A DNA stretch of 64,000 nucleotides from Halomonas sp. SpR1 (GTDB lineage Bacteria > Pseudomonadota > Gammaproteobacteria > Pseudomonadales > Halomonadaceae), in assembly GCF_031010175.1 (NCBI RefSeq), contig NZ_JAUAMB010000002.1, positions 186,001 to 250,000 on the forward strand. Direction: 5' to 3'. The notes beneath the pieces are model-generated. The model saw only the letters and a program-made list of their open reading frames with translations, made no database searches and was not told the DNA's origin. A program made the position numbers and the translations under genes. The stretch's first letter is position 1; each line of letters starts with the position of its first letter. This document shows, piece by piece, positions 14,325-21,952 of the stretch.

Positions 14325-15299
14325 ATGACGAATACTGCTGAAATTATCCAGTTTCCACGTCGTGAAGACGTCGATAGGCCGGAGCCTGAACGCTCTGGTA
14401 AGGGGCCACAAGTGGAAGACGGCTATACGCGAATAGCCAATGAGCTATTGGAACAGGTCATGGCGGCGCCGCTGACTCTGCGCGAAATGCGCGTGGTCAT
14501 GGCCGTAATCCGGCTGACCTATGGTTGGAATCGTAAGCAGGCGCGTATACCTGGCGGTCTACTGGCTAAACTAACGGGCATGCCAGCCACCAAGGCAAGC
14601 AGAGCTATGGCTGCCCTGGTGGCAAAAAATGTTGTTATCCGTCATGGCGGCAGTCGCTCACCGGTATCGCTAAACAAGCATGCTGACCAGTGGAGGCTGG
14701 CAACACCTGAGCGCAAAACCCCACCACCTAAACAAGCCAAAAGTGCCGAAACTGACCAAACCGGACATAGCGAGCCAAAAGGGTACGACTCTTACCAAAA
14801 TGGTAAATCTGAGTGTTACCAAAACGGTAACGCCTCTAAAGACAGGAAAGACAAACCCCTTCTCACTACGTTCGAAGGGGATAGCGATTCTGCTCCAAAG
14901 AAAACCAAACCGGTCGCCGCGAAAAAAACCGCCAAGGCTAAGCCGACCACGCTTGATCTTACCGACCTGCCGAACGGGGTTTCTGAGGATGCCGCCAAGG
15001 CATTCATCGATCACCGCAAGGCGCTAAAAAAACCGCTCACCCAGCGGGCGCTCATGCTTGCGCTAGGCGAAGCCGTGAAAGCCAGCGAGGCCATCCCCGG
15101 TATGACGCCAAACCAAGCGATTGACGAGGCCATTTTGGCAGGCTGGCAAGGCGTCAAAGCGCAGTGGTTGATCAACCGTGTAGGTGGCCGTGGCGCGCAA
15201 CCCCAGCGCAACGATGGCCGCATGGGGTTTGCTCAACCGCTACCCGTTGGATCTTACGGCACCAACGATCTTGAACTTCCGGAATGGGCGAGGGATTAA
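14325..15299 (+). CDS. Phage replication protein O-like
   Basis: 324 aa. The N-terminal ~120 residues (YTRIANELLEQV, LTLREMRVVMAVIRLTYGW, MPATKASRAMAAL) match the lambda O-type initiator winged-helix domain. A Lys/Thr-rich linker (about 140-220) leads to a helical C-terminus. It is followed after 2 nt by a DnaC-type loader, the classical initiator-loader pair. The start at 14325 has only a weak ribosome site. Confidence 0.85.
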   Translation: MTNTAEIIQFPRREDVDRPEPERSGKGPQVEDGYTRIANELLEQVMAAPLTLREMRVVMAVIRLTYGWNRKQARIPGGLLAKLTGMPATKASRAMAALVAKNVVIRHGGSRSPVSLNKHADQWRLATPERKTPPPKQAKSAETDQTGHSEPKGYDSYQNGKSECYQNGNASKDRKDKPLLTTFEGDSDSAPKKTKPVAAKKTAKAKPTTLDLTDLPNGVSEDAAKAFIDHRKALKKPLTQRALMLALGEAVKASEAIPGMTPNQAIDEAILAGWQGVKAQWLINRVGGRGAQPQRNDGRMGFAQPLPVGSYGTNDLELPEWARD

Positions 15300-15301
15300 C
15301 T

Positions 15302-16123
15302 ATGGCGCAACCCTTGACGACGACTCACGAGGTGCGTGGCCAGCTGTCCAGCATGCTCTCCGGTACCGCTGAGACCAAAGCCGACCATTGCCGTATCCAT
15401 GGCGTATTTGCCAACACCAAGATGCCGAACGGCCAGTGGGCGGGATGCCCTCAGTGCGTGATGGAGGATGCTCGCGGCGTTAGCCAGGCAGAAGTGAGCC
15501 AGACCAGTGAAGCCAGCAGCCGCCGGCGACTTGAGAAGCTGCGCGAAGAATCCCTGATACCCAAACGGTTTGCCCATAAATCGCTTAACGGGTTTGAGGC
15601 GCACAGCCGTGATCAAGCCTACGTGCTGAGCGTTTGCCGGGCTTACGTCACCAAGTTTGACGAGCGCCTGGAACAGGGCGGCGGGCTGATTTTTACCGGC
15701 AGCGTGGGCACCGGCAAAAGCCACTTGGCCTATGCCATCGGCAATGCACTGCTAGCTAGCGGTCGCGTGGTCATGGGGATCGATGTGTACGAGCTGATCG
15801 ATCTGATCAAAGAGCGTGCATTCAGCAAGGAGAAGGGTGTAAGCGAGCGTGAAGCAATTCGCGCTTTCGTGGGTGGCTTAGATCTGCTGATTCTGGATGA
15901 AGTCGGCGCGCAGCTCGGTACCGAGTGGGAGCGCCTAATGCTCTTCAAAATCATCAATGAGCGGTACAAGCAGATGCTGCCGACAATCCTGATTAGCAAC
16001 CTGGAGACCGATCAGCTCGAGGAGTACCTGGGCAAGCGCATCATCGACCGGATGCAGGAAGGGGGCGGCGCCACGCTCAAGCTGGATTGGGGTAGCTATA
16101 GGGCACAGCGGGGTGCGGCATGA
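15302..16123 (+). CDS. DnaC-like helicase loader ATPase
   Basis: 273 aa. An N-terminal zinc-finger-like region (CRIHG, later CPQC) is followed by an AAA+ domain with Walker A GSVGTGKSH and Walker B LLILDEVG. Its job is to load the host replicative helicase at the phage origin together with the O-like protein. GAGGGA upstream supports the ATG at 15302. The stop overlaps the next start (ATGA). Confidence 0.88.
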   Translation: MAQPLTTTHEVRGQLSSMLSGTAETKADHCRIHGVFANTKMPNGQWAGCPQCVMEDARGVSQAEVSQTSEASSRRRLEKLREESLIPKRFAHKSLNGFEAHSRDQAYVLSVCRAYVTKFDERLEQGGGLIFTGSVGTGKSHLAYAIGNALLASGRVVMGIDVYELIDLIKERAFSKEKGVSEREAIRAFVGGLDLLILDEVGAQLGTEWERLMLFKIINERYKQMLPTILISNLETDQLEEYLGKRIIDRMQEGGGATLKLDWGSYRAQRGAA

Positions 16124-16623
16124 GCAAGCAAAAGCCCTATGTAAGCCGTGCATCGTCAGTGCAGGAAGCCTTGGCAGCCGTTGCTAAGCTCCCTCGCGTT
16201 CTTACCACAGCCATCCAGCAGTGGGGGCAAGTTGAGATTGTTATCCAGAAGCATGAGCCCAAACGCAGCCTCGACCAAAACGCTTTGCAATGGAAGTGGT
16301 GCCAAGAGGCGGGCCAGCAGGGCGACCAGACTGCCGACGAGTATCAGGCGTGGTGCAAGCTGCACATTGGGATGGTGATTCTCTGTCGGGATTCTGACAA
16401 GTACGCAGAGGCCTGCCGCCAAGTGCTGGGCGATCTTACCTATGAGCAAAAACTGGCGTTGATGAAGCACCCATTCGATTGGCCTGTGACACGCGCCATG
16501 AACAAAAAGCAAAAGGCTGAATACCTAGACCGCGTTTACCAGCACTTTACGGGGCTGGGTATGCGCCTGACAGATCCAAACCTCAAAGGCTTCAATCCAG
16601 CTGAATATCGGGAGGTGGCGTAA
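16120..16623 (+). CDS. NinB/Orf-like recombination protein
   Basis: 167 aa containing the RSLDQNALQWKW motif characteristic of NinB (lambda Orf), a mediator that loads recombinases onto SSB-coated DNA. It is about 20 residues longer than lambda NinB. Coupled to the DnaC-like gene by an ATGA overlap. Confidence 0.75.
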   Translation: MSKQKPYVSRASSVQEALAAVAKLPRVLTTAIQQWGQVEIVIQKHEPKRSLDQNALQWKWCQEAGQQGDQTADEYQAWCKLHIGMVILCRDSDKYAEACRQVLGDLTYEQKLALMKHPFDWPVTRAMNKKQKAEYLDRVYQHFTGLGMRLTDPNLKGFNPAEYREVA

Positions 16624-16934
16624 TGCTTCCCAACGAGTGCTATCTGCCCACCAAGCCGCACCGTTGCCGCCAGTGGTTGAGCAACGTCCACGAGATTGAT
16701 ACCTGCGTGCTGTGCGGCGCCTGGGGCATTCAGGCTGCTCATAGCAATCAGCACCGTGGTCGAGACCAGAAGGCAAGCGATGCATTAACCGCCGCGCTTT
16801 GCCCAAAGTGCCACCACGAAATTGATAACGGCAAAGAGCTAAGCCGGGAGGAGCGCCGTGCACGTATGAACGAAGCCATTGTGTTGACGCTGGATGCATT
16901 AGCTAGGCGGCAGCTAGTGAAGGCGGTGAAGTAA
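16623..16934 (+). CDS. Zinc-binding HNH-like nuclease (DUF1364-type)
   Basis: 103 aa with CVLCG, HS..H and CPKCHHEID motifs, a layout typical of small phage HNH/DUF1364 proteins found in nin-like regions. Probably a structure-specific or HNH endonuclease acting in recombination. Its start overlaps the NinB-like stop by one base (TAATG). Confidence 0.65.
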   Translation: MLPNECYLPTKPHRCRQWLSNVHEIDTCVLCGAWGIQAAHSNQHRGRDQKASDALTAALCPKCHHEIDNGKELSREERRARMNEAIVLTLDALARRQLVKAVK

Positions 16935-17230
16935 TGAAATGCCCTACGTCATGGCCAGATGGCAGCAAGCTGGGCGGGGAGAACGGCTATTCGCCTGAGT
17001 GGCATGAGTGGGCTCGGGAGTGCGAGGTGAAGTTCGTCGCTCGACAAATGCTGGCTGTGCCTAAAGAGCAACGTAAAGCGGTATTCGACCAGTGGGCAAA
17101 AGTGTTTACGCACATCACTCAGGAGAAGGTGAAAAGCGTGTGGGATCAAGTTGTTGACGAGATAAAACGCAACGCCAAAGGCAACAAAACGCAACAGTTG
17201 CGCAATAACGCAACGAAAACGCAACGATAG
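16934..17230 (+). CDS. Small hypothetical nin-region protein
   Basis: 98 aa, basic at the C-terminus (RNAKGNKTQQLRNNATKTQR). That tail is encoded by a run of AACGCAAC repeats. Start overlaps the previous stop (TAATG). I recognise no domain. Confidence 0.6.
   Translation: MKCPTSWPDGSKLGGENGYSPEWHEWARECEVKFVARQMLAVPKEQRKAVFDQWAKVFTHITQEKVKSVWDQVVDEIKRNAKGNKTQQLRNNATKTQR
17166..17225 (+). repeat. AACGCAAC iteron-like repeats
   Basis: Four direct copies of AACGCAAC at 17166-17173, 17188-17195, 17207-17214 and 17218-17225, plus an inverted GTTGCG at 17197-17202, within 60 bp at the end of a gene. Candidate binding site cluster or origin element. Confidence 0.5.
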
Positions 17231-17239
17231 GGGGAAGTG

Positions 17240-17863
17240 ATGCGATATATCTCAGCTCGACAGATGATTTTTGAGGCGTATCACGAGCAGCGTGGCAGCG
17301 TCATGGCGTATGCGCAGGAGATAGCGCGAATGGGTGCGCAGGTGCAGACGACCCAGCGCAATAACAACGATTGGCGAATTGTGAATGGGCTGGAAGCGGG
17401 CGCGGTGATAAGTGCCGTTGAGAATCAGCCAGCGCACTTAGCAGCGTTGGCCCGTTATTGCTTTGGGCCGTTTACCAAGGATGAGTTGGCAGGGGATAGA
17501 GAAATTGTCGAAATAGCGCTGTACCAGCAAATGATTCATGACGGTGTGAAGCTACCAGGTCAAGGCAAGGGCAAGCCGACTGTTCAGCAGCTTGAGACAC
17601 TGCGATACCTGTGCATGGCGGCGCTGTACCACCATAGTGAGGTGACGTGGCCGTATTCGCGTCAGGGGTTGCACTCGCCTAATGCAGTACGTAAGTGGTT
17701 TAATGAATATTTAGGGGCTGAAATTGATGTGCATTATTGGTCAAGAAAAGACCGAGTTAGCTGGGGAGCAGTATGGAAGAAACTATTGGACAAGTTGGAT
17801 TTTTGGGAATTCCAATCTTTATCGAAACTAGCGGTGCTAATGGAGTTTGGTCTGGTTGGGTAA
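17240..17863 (+). CDS. Phage protein at the late-antiterminator position
   Basis: 207 aa. The body contains YAQEIARMGAQVQTTQRNN and YHHSEVTWPYSRQGL segments. It is the last phage-like gene before the lysis and late region, where lambdoid phages carry Q, but I cannot confirm a Q family match. Its last 31 codons overlap the start of the AT-rich cargo gene in another frame. The tail may therefore have been altered when that gene was inserted. Confidence 0.6.
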   Translation: MRYISARQMIFEAYHEQRGSVMAYAQEIARMGAQVQTTQRNNNDWRIVNGLEAGAVISAVENQPAHLAALARYCFGPFTKDELAGDREIVEIALYQQMIHDGVKLPGQGKGKPTVQQLETLRYLCMAALYHHSEVTWPYSRQGLHSPNAVRKWFNEYLGAEIDVHYWSRKDRVSWGAVWKKLLDKLDFWEFQSLSKLAVLMEFGLVG

Positions 17864-18459
17864 AAGATTCAATACTTCTTTTTTTGGGTGCTTTAATAGG
17901 TATAACAACAAATGTTTTTAATAAATATATCGAAAGGAAAAATTCAAAAATTGAATTGTTTAATCATGTAAAAAATGAAGTGATAGATGTAATGGACTGG
18001 TCTGAAAGGGTTGTTCGCTCTTATGCTAAGGAGTACTATGATATTGAAAATATTAGCATGAGCAATAAAAGAACATGGGCTTCCGAGAGTAATGTTGATT
18101 TGTTAATACTAAAGAATAGTGCTCAGGTAGTGTTGAGCATTAAAAGTGAGGAATGTCGAAGAGGTATGCGGCAACTTTATAAATGGATAGAAAACTGGGA
18201 AAATGATAATGCGCCGATAGCTGAGTTTGTTAATTTGAATGCTGGTTCTAAGTTGAACAGGGAAAAGTTTCAAGTTATAAAAAATCATTATAGACTTGCT
18301 TTGGATGATGCGATAATGATTTGGTGGCATTCTAAGCAATACTTAAACAATAGTTTTCACAACTACCCTAAACTTAATATGGAAAGTCAAATTGACAGGG
18401 ACAGGATAACAACTGAGTGTGAGAAGTCGCTAGAAGTAGAGCTGCCAAGATATACATAA
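17773..18459 (+). CDS. AT-rich cargo gene encoding a one-TM protein
   Basis: 228 aa. One membrane helix near the N-terminus (about 31-51, SILLFLGALIGITTNVF) followed by a cytoplasmic-looking charged domain. Base composition is strikingly AT-rich against its neighbours. GGGGAG precedes the ATG, and two terminators follow directly. A membrane-anchored cargo gene here suggests superinfection exclusion or another lysogen function; no family recognised. Confidence 0.7.
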   Translation: MEETIGQVGFLGIPIFIETSGANGVWSGWVKDSILLFLGALIGITTNVFNKYIERKNSKIELFNHVKNEVIDVMDWSERVVRSYAKEYYDIENISMSNKRTWASESNVDLLILKNSAQVVLSIKSEECRRGMRQLYKWIENWENDNAPIAEFVNLNAGSKLNREKFQVIKNHYRLALDDAIMIWWHSKQYLNNSFHNYPKLNMESQIDRDRITTECEKSLEVELPRYT

Positions 18460-18507
18460 TTGTAATCTGCCTATTTATCGGATATGATGTCAACATTATC
18501 CATCTTT

Positions 18508-18569
18508 ACGCCTCGGCATTGCCGGGGCGTTTTCATTTGAGGCCCTGCTAGTCACTGGCGGGGCTTTTT
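18508..18569 (+). terminator. Two successive rightward terminators
   Basis: First, a CG-rich stem with bulges around ATT at 18508-18529 followed by TTTTC. Second, a GCCC...GGGC stem at 18542-18564 followed by TTTTT. Together they insulate the AT-rich cargo gene from the next gene. Confidence 0.65.
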
Positions 18570-18597
18570 GCGTTTACGTCGATCAAGTGAGGATGTC

Positions 18598-18873
18598 ATG
18601 GAGATCGCAATTATTACATGGGTGGATACCTTCGGGTGTCCGCCCGGATGGGATTTCCTAGATGAGGTCGAATCTGGCTATACAACGATTCAAAGCATCG
18701 GGTGGATTGAGCATGAAACCGAAGATTACATATTTCTAGCGCCGCATAAGAGCCGCCCTGCTAGTACAACAGGGCGAACTCAGGTTGCGGGGCACATGAC
18801 AATTCCCCGTCGATCTATATTAAAGAAAGAAACCCTTACTTCTTCTTCTTACCTTTATCAGGGGCCTGCGTAA
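18598..18873 (+). CDS. Small hypothetical phage protein
   Basis: 91 aa from ATG 18598, with GAGGA upstream. It reads VDTFGCPPGWDFLDEVE followed by a beta-rich region, reminiscent of small phage proteins without known role. Its 3' end overlaps the convergent 47-aa gene by 38 bp. Confidence 0.6.
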   Translation: MEIAIITWVDTFGCPPGWDFLDEVESGYTTIQSIGWIEHETEDYIFLAPHKSRPASTTGRTQVAGHMTIPRRSILKKETLTSSSYLYQGPA

Positions 18874-18979
18874 GCGCTGATGCCGCGACGCTCTTTTCTG
18901 CTTTGGATGACTTTGGATCCCGCAGCACTTTGGATGCTGCGCTTGCCACTTTTGCTGATGTTTTCTCATTCTTAGCCAT
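18836..18979 (-). CDS. 47-aa basic Ala/Ser/Lys-rich protein
   Basis: From ATG 18979, with an excellent AGGAGG site 5 nt upstream, to TAA at 18836. It begins MAKNEKTSAKVASAASKVLR and ends in a Lys run (KGKKKK). I remember similar tiny proteins being annotated in many bacteria and phages as hypothetical. It lies against the direction of the late genes. Possibly nucleic-acid binding. Confidence 0.65.
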   Translation of the reverse strand: MAKNEKTSAKVASAASKVLRDPKSSKAEKSVAASALTQAPDKGKKKK

Positions 18980-19060
18980 GTTCACCTCCTTTAGGTAATG
19001 GCCAATTTAGATTAGCACGGTAAGCTGAAAATAGCTGTCTGTTGTAATGTCAAAATTTGC

Positions 19061-19079
19061 CCTCCTAAGGAGGACTTTT
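19061..19079 (+). terminator. Possible small terminator
   Basis: CCTCC TAA GGAGG followed by ACTTTTG. The stem is short, and the GGAGG could instead be a stray ribosome-site match. Low certainty. Confidence 0.3.
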
Positions 19080-19203
19080 GAGTTCTATCCCCGGCATGCC
19101 ACTCAGTTATTCGGAAATTCTGAACGACTGATGCGCAAATTGACCGGGTATTTTGCCGCCCTCCGGGCTTAAACCCTGCACAAAATGGGCGGCGCCATTT
19201 CTA

Positions 19204-19217
19204 CTGTCGTGAGACAG
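19204..19217 (+). promoter_or_regulatory. GTGA-capped hairpin before endolysin gene
   Basis: CTGTC and GACAG around GTGA, ending 11 nt before the ATG. One of the GNRA hairpin family. Confidence 0.55.
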
Positions 19218-19228
19218 CAGGTATCCTT

Positions 19229-19777
19229 ATGCCCCGTATTACCCCCCAAGCCGCTGGCGGCAAGAACGTCTGCGCGTTTCTCGACGTGTTGGCGTTTGCC
19301 GAGATCGGCAAGCCGATGCTTAAAGACCCACGCACCGATGACGGTTACCGCGTCATTGTGGGTTCAATCCCGAGCAAGCTGATTCTGCTGGATAACTATG
19401 CCGACCACCCACGCCGAAGCGTGAAGGTGCGCAAAGGCCTGTATTCAACTGCAGCAGGCCGGTACCAACAGTTGAGCCGCTTTTGGCCTCATTACCGCGA
19501 CCAGCTTGGCTTGCCTGACTTCGGGCCACTGAGCCAAGACCGTTGTGCCATTCAGCAAATTCGCGAACAGCGCGCCTTGCCCCTCATTCAAGCGGGCGAG
19601 ATTGCCGAGGCTATCCACCGCTGCCGGAATATCTGGGCGTCATTGCCAGGTGCAGGCTATGGCCAACATGAGCATTCAGTGGAGCGTCTGCTGCTTGAGT
19701 TCAAGCGCGCCCAAGGGGAGCTTTGCGAATCCGATCAGACTTGGTATGACCGTGCCAAGTTACGGAGGGCGGCGTAA
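19229..19777 (+). CDS. Endolysin, lambda R-type lytic transglycosylase
   Basis: 182 aa. The pattern of a FLDVLAFAE helix, GLYSTAAGRYQ and late helices (VERLLLEFKRAQG) matches lambda R-type muralytic transglycosylases, including the STAAGRYQ catalytic region. No signal peptide, so release depends on the holin. Followed by two membrane-protein genes in a lysis cassette. Confidence 0.85.
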   Translation: MPRITPQAAGGKNVCAFLDVLAFAEIGKPMLKDPRTDDGYRVIVGSIPSKLILLDNYADHPRRSVKVRKGLYSTAAGRYQQLSRFWPHYRDQLGLPDFGPLSQDRCAIQQIREQRALPLIQAGEIAEAIHRCRNIWASLPGAGYGQHEHSVERLLLEFKRAQGELCESDQTWYDRAKLRRAA

Positions 19778-20079
19778 TGCCCCAGGAGCGCAACGTGAAA
19801 CCCTCAGTTTTCGAGCGGCATATGCAGACAGGAATACAGGTGCTCTTAGTGGCGCTGATCATTTGGGCTGGCTCCGAGCTGGTAAAGCTGGGGCAACAGT
19901 CTGTTGTTTTGGAAGAACGGCTGACCACCCAGGGCTTAATGATTCAGGAAATGCGCCAAGAGCTAAAAAGCTGGGGTGATACCTACTACCGAGCATCCGA
20001 TGCTCGTCGTGATCTTGATGAGATCGAAAGCCGCATCGACAACCTGAACAGCCGCGTGTCGGTGCTGGAGACTAAGTGA
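19777..20079 (+). CDS. Small membrane protein of the lysis cassette
   Basis: 100 aa. One N-terminal membrane helix (VLLVALIIWAGSELVKL) then a coiled coil (about 40-95). The layout suits a spanin-like (Rz-type) or DUF2730-type protein. TAATG overlap with the endolysin and overlap with the holin gene show one lysis operon. Confidence 0.65.
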   Translation: MPQERNVKPSVFERHMQTGIQVLLVALIIWAGSELVKLGQQSVVLEERLTTQGLMIQEMRQELKSWGDTYYRASDARRDLDEIESRIDNLNSRVSVLETK

Positions 20080-20543
20080 TGAGTATCGCAGCCAAAGCGT
20101 TATCAGTAATCACTGGCCCGCTATTCAGTGTGATCGATAAAGCGGTGACCGATAAGGATGAGGCAGCGCGCCTCAAGCATGAGATTCAAACCCAACTGAT
20201 TGATGCCGACAACAGCGCGCTTAAAAGTCAGATGCAGGTGATATTGGCAGAAGCAGCTGGCGAGAGCTGGCTGCAACGCAATTGGCGCCCGATTCTGATG
20301 CTTACTATCGTGGCAATCGTCGCTAACAACTATCTGATCGCGCCGTATCTGTCTGCCATGTTTGGCGTAGGCCTAACGCTGCCATTGCCCGAAGCGCTCT
20401 GGAATCTCATGACGCTAGGTGTTGGTGGCTATATCGCTGGCCAAACCGCTGAGCGTGGCATTTCTACCTGGCAAAGCGGGCAAGTGGCCCGCGAGCAGGC
20501 GAAAGCGCAACAGGGCATTTACCAACAGATGCCAAAGCAGTAA
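20079..20543 (+). CDS. Holin of the GTA three-TM type
   Basis: 154 aa. A charged helical N-terminus, then WLQRNWRPILML, the signature opening of the 3TM phage holin family, and two to three hydrophobic helices (about 62-80, 85-100, 108-128). Forms membrane lesions at lysis. ATG 20079 overlaps the preceding stop. Confidence 0.75.
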   Translation: MSIAAKALSVITGPLFSVIDKAVTDKDEAARLKHEIQTQLIDADNSALKSQMQVILAEAAGESWLQRNWRPILMLTIVAIVANNYLIAPYLSAMFGVGLTLPLPEALWNLMTLGVGGYIAGQTAERGISTWQSGQVAREQAKAQQGIYQQMPKQ

Positions 20544-20550
20544 ACGGTTC

Positions 20551-20580
20551 TCGCCTTGAGGCGACAAATACGCGTATTTG
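20551..20580 (+). repeat. Hairpin plus 16-bp palindrome after the holin gene
   Basis: TCGCC and GGCGA around a TTGA loop (20551-20564) are followed directly by the perfect palindrome CAAATACGCGTATTTG (20565-20580), which abuts the antitoxin stop. The first hairpin resembles those used before late genes but has no gene behind it, as if the toxin-antitoxin cassette had been inserted there. Confidence 0.5.
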
Positions 20581-20907
20581 TCATTCAGATAGCTGATCGA
20601 CATTCACTCCGAGCGCTGCTGATATTTTTTCAAGCGTTGCTTTGCGCGGCCTGTTCGACGTTTCCATCTGGGCATAGGCTGATTGTGATACGCCGATAGC
20701 ATTAGCAACCTCAGCCTGAGTTTTGCCTAGGTACTTTCGCCATGCAGCCACCATGGTGAGACCGTCATTCACGACCATGCCTACTACGTCGTGTGGTATG
20801 AGATCAGACTCGGGATGGCTGGCAATGTAGTCAGCATAGGGAATAACGACATAGGCTGGAGCGCCGTTCGGCCCATTGATAATTTGAACATCAGTATGTG
20901 CGGTCAT
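20581..20907 (-). CDS. XRE-family antitoxin (HigA-like)
   Basis: 108 aa. The N-terminal part reads PAYVVIPYADYIA, like antitoxins that wrap the toxin. The C-terminal HTH (TQAEVANAIGVSQSAYAQME) binds DNA for autoregulation. Its start overlaps the end of the RelE-like toxin by 17 bp, in toxin-first order as in higBA. Probably neutralises that toxin and stabilises the prophage. Confidence 0.85.
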   Translation of the reverse strand: MTAHTDVQIINGPNGAPAYVVIPYADYIASHPESDLIPHDVVGMVVNDGLTMVAAWRKYLGKTQAEVANAIGVSQSAYAQMETSNRPRKATLEKISAALGVNVDQLSE

Positions 20908-21145
20908 CGCGCTTCCTCACTTCCTGGATTTGAACAATTTTGATACCGCCGTCCCAATCGAACATAACGCGGTAGGGGCCGACTCTAAGGCGATACCCAT
21001 ATTGATGATTTTTAAGTGACTTAACGTTCTGGACGTTAGGCATATGCTCAAGAGATGACACTGATGAATAGATCGCGGACTGCTGATTAGATGGCAGCTT
21101 GCGCAGCTGCTTGAACGCTTTCTTTGTCCACTTGATCTCATTCAC
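20891..21145 (-). CDS. RelE/HigB-like toxin
   Basis: 84 aa of RelE/ParE superfamily type with KKAFKQLRKLP, YRLRVGPYRVMFDW and the closing EVRKRDDRTY pattern. Likely a ribosome-dependent mRNA endonuclease. The GTG at 21145 is chosen because AAGGAG lies 6 nt before it; the ATG at 21151 touches the ribosome site directly. Partner of the HTH antitoxin. Confidence 0.85.
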   Translation of the reverse strand: MNEIKWTKKAFKQLRKLPSNQQSAIYSSVSSLEHMPNVQNVKSLKNHQYGYRLRVGPYRVMFDWDGGIKIVQIQEVRKRDDRTY

Positions 21146-21181
21146 TGGCATCTCCTTAAGTCATGAATTAATTATAAGTTT

Positions 21182-21237
21182 TTTAATAAGTATTTCAAGC
21201 CATATTTGCCACGATATACGTAAAATGACTTATTAAA
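21182..21237. promoter_or_regulatory. AT-rich inverted repeat upstream of the toxin gene
   Basis: TTTAATAAGT (21182-21191) and ACTTATTAAA (21228-21237) are perfect 10-bp inverted repeats 36 bp apart, in the AT-rich region in front of the toxin. Candidate autoregulatory operator or cassette boundary. Confidence 0.4.
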
Positions 21238-21259
21238 GGGTCAGTAGACTAATTGTGCC

Positions 21260-21327
21260 ACGCTGTGAAGCGTCGCCCTGGCCATGCCGTGAGGCACTGC
21301 CACCAACCGCCGGCACGTCGTGAGACG
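21260..21327 (+). promoter_or_regulatory. Three tandem GTGA-capped hairpins before the terminase genes
   Basis: ACGCT-GTGA-AGCGT (21260-21273), TGCC-GTGA-GGCA (21285-21296) and CGTC-GTGA-GACG (21316-21327). Each has a perfect stem of different sequence and the same loop. There is no gene between them. Confidence 0.7.
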
Positions 21328-21347
21328 CCCGGCCCCTATTTATGGAG

Positions 21348-21376
21348 ACGCTGCCTGTTAAGGGTGGCGTTTTTTT
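21348..21376 (+). terminator. Terminator abutting the terminase small subunit start
   Basis: ACGCTGCC and GGTGGCGT pair over 8 bp (two G-T pairs), followed by six T residues that run straight into the ATG. The only Shine-Dalgarno-like sequence (AGGG) lies inside the stem. This could block transcription or translation of the terminase until late antitermination. Confidence 0.6.
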
Positions 21377-21952
21377 ATGGCTAAACGACACGACTGGGAG
21401 TTGATCGAGCGTGAATATCGCACCGGTCGTTTCTCTCTCGCGCAGCTTGAAGCGCGCCACGGCGTGAACCGCTCGAATATTTCTCGCCGTGCCAAGAAGT
21501 ATGGGTGGCAGAAGGATCTTACCGAGCGTGTACGTGAACGTACTCAGGAGAAGATTACCCGCGCCACTTTGACGCCTGAAGCGCAAGCCGCCTACGACCA
21601 GGACGATGAGCAGGTCGTCGAGCAGGCGGCCAGTGAGAATGCCGCTGTGGTTAAGGGGCACCGCAAGACGTTAGAGCGATGGCGGGGCATTGCTGAGCGT
21701 TATGCCGAGCGCCTGGAAAGTCAGCTGGCAGAAGGGAAGATCAAGGTTGAGCTACCCACTGGCGTGACTGAGATTGATATTCCCCTGGAGTACGTCGGCA
21801 AGTGCATGGGCCATGGTACCCAAGCCCTCGATCGGGTGATCAAGCTTGAGCGCCAGAACTACGGTTTGGATGCCAACGATAAAGACGAAGGCGTTAAGAC
21901 GTTTGAAGAACTAATGGCAGAGGTCGCGCCCAGTGATTCTGCCGCCGAGTGA
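21377..21952 (+). CDS. Terminase small subunit
   Basis: 191 aa. An N-terminal HTH (FSLAQLEARHGVNRSNISRRAKKYGWQ is the region) as in Terminase_2/Nu1-type small subunits, a helical middle and an acidic C-terminus. Recognises the packaging site and regulates the large subunit, whose GTG start lies 20 bp inside this gene. Confidence 0.85.
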   Translation: MAKRHDWELIEREYRTGRFSLAQLEARHGVNRSNISRRAKKYGWQKDLTERVRERTQEKITRATLTPEAQAAYDQDDEQVVEQAASENAAVVKGHRKTLERWRGIAERYAERLESQLAEGKIKVELPTGVTEIDIPLEYVGKCMGHGTQALDRVIKLERQNYGLDANDKDEGVKTFEELMAEVAPSDSAAE

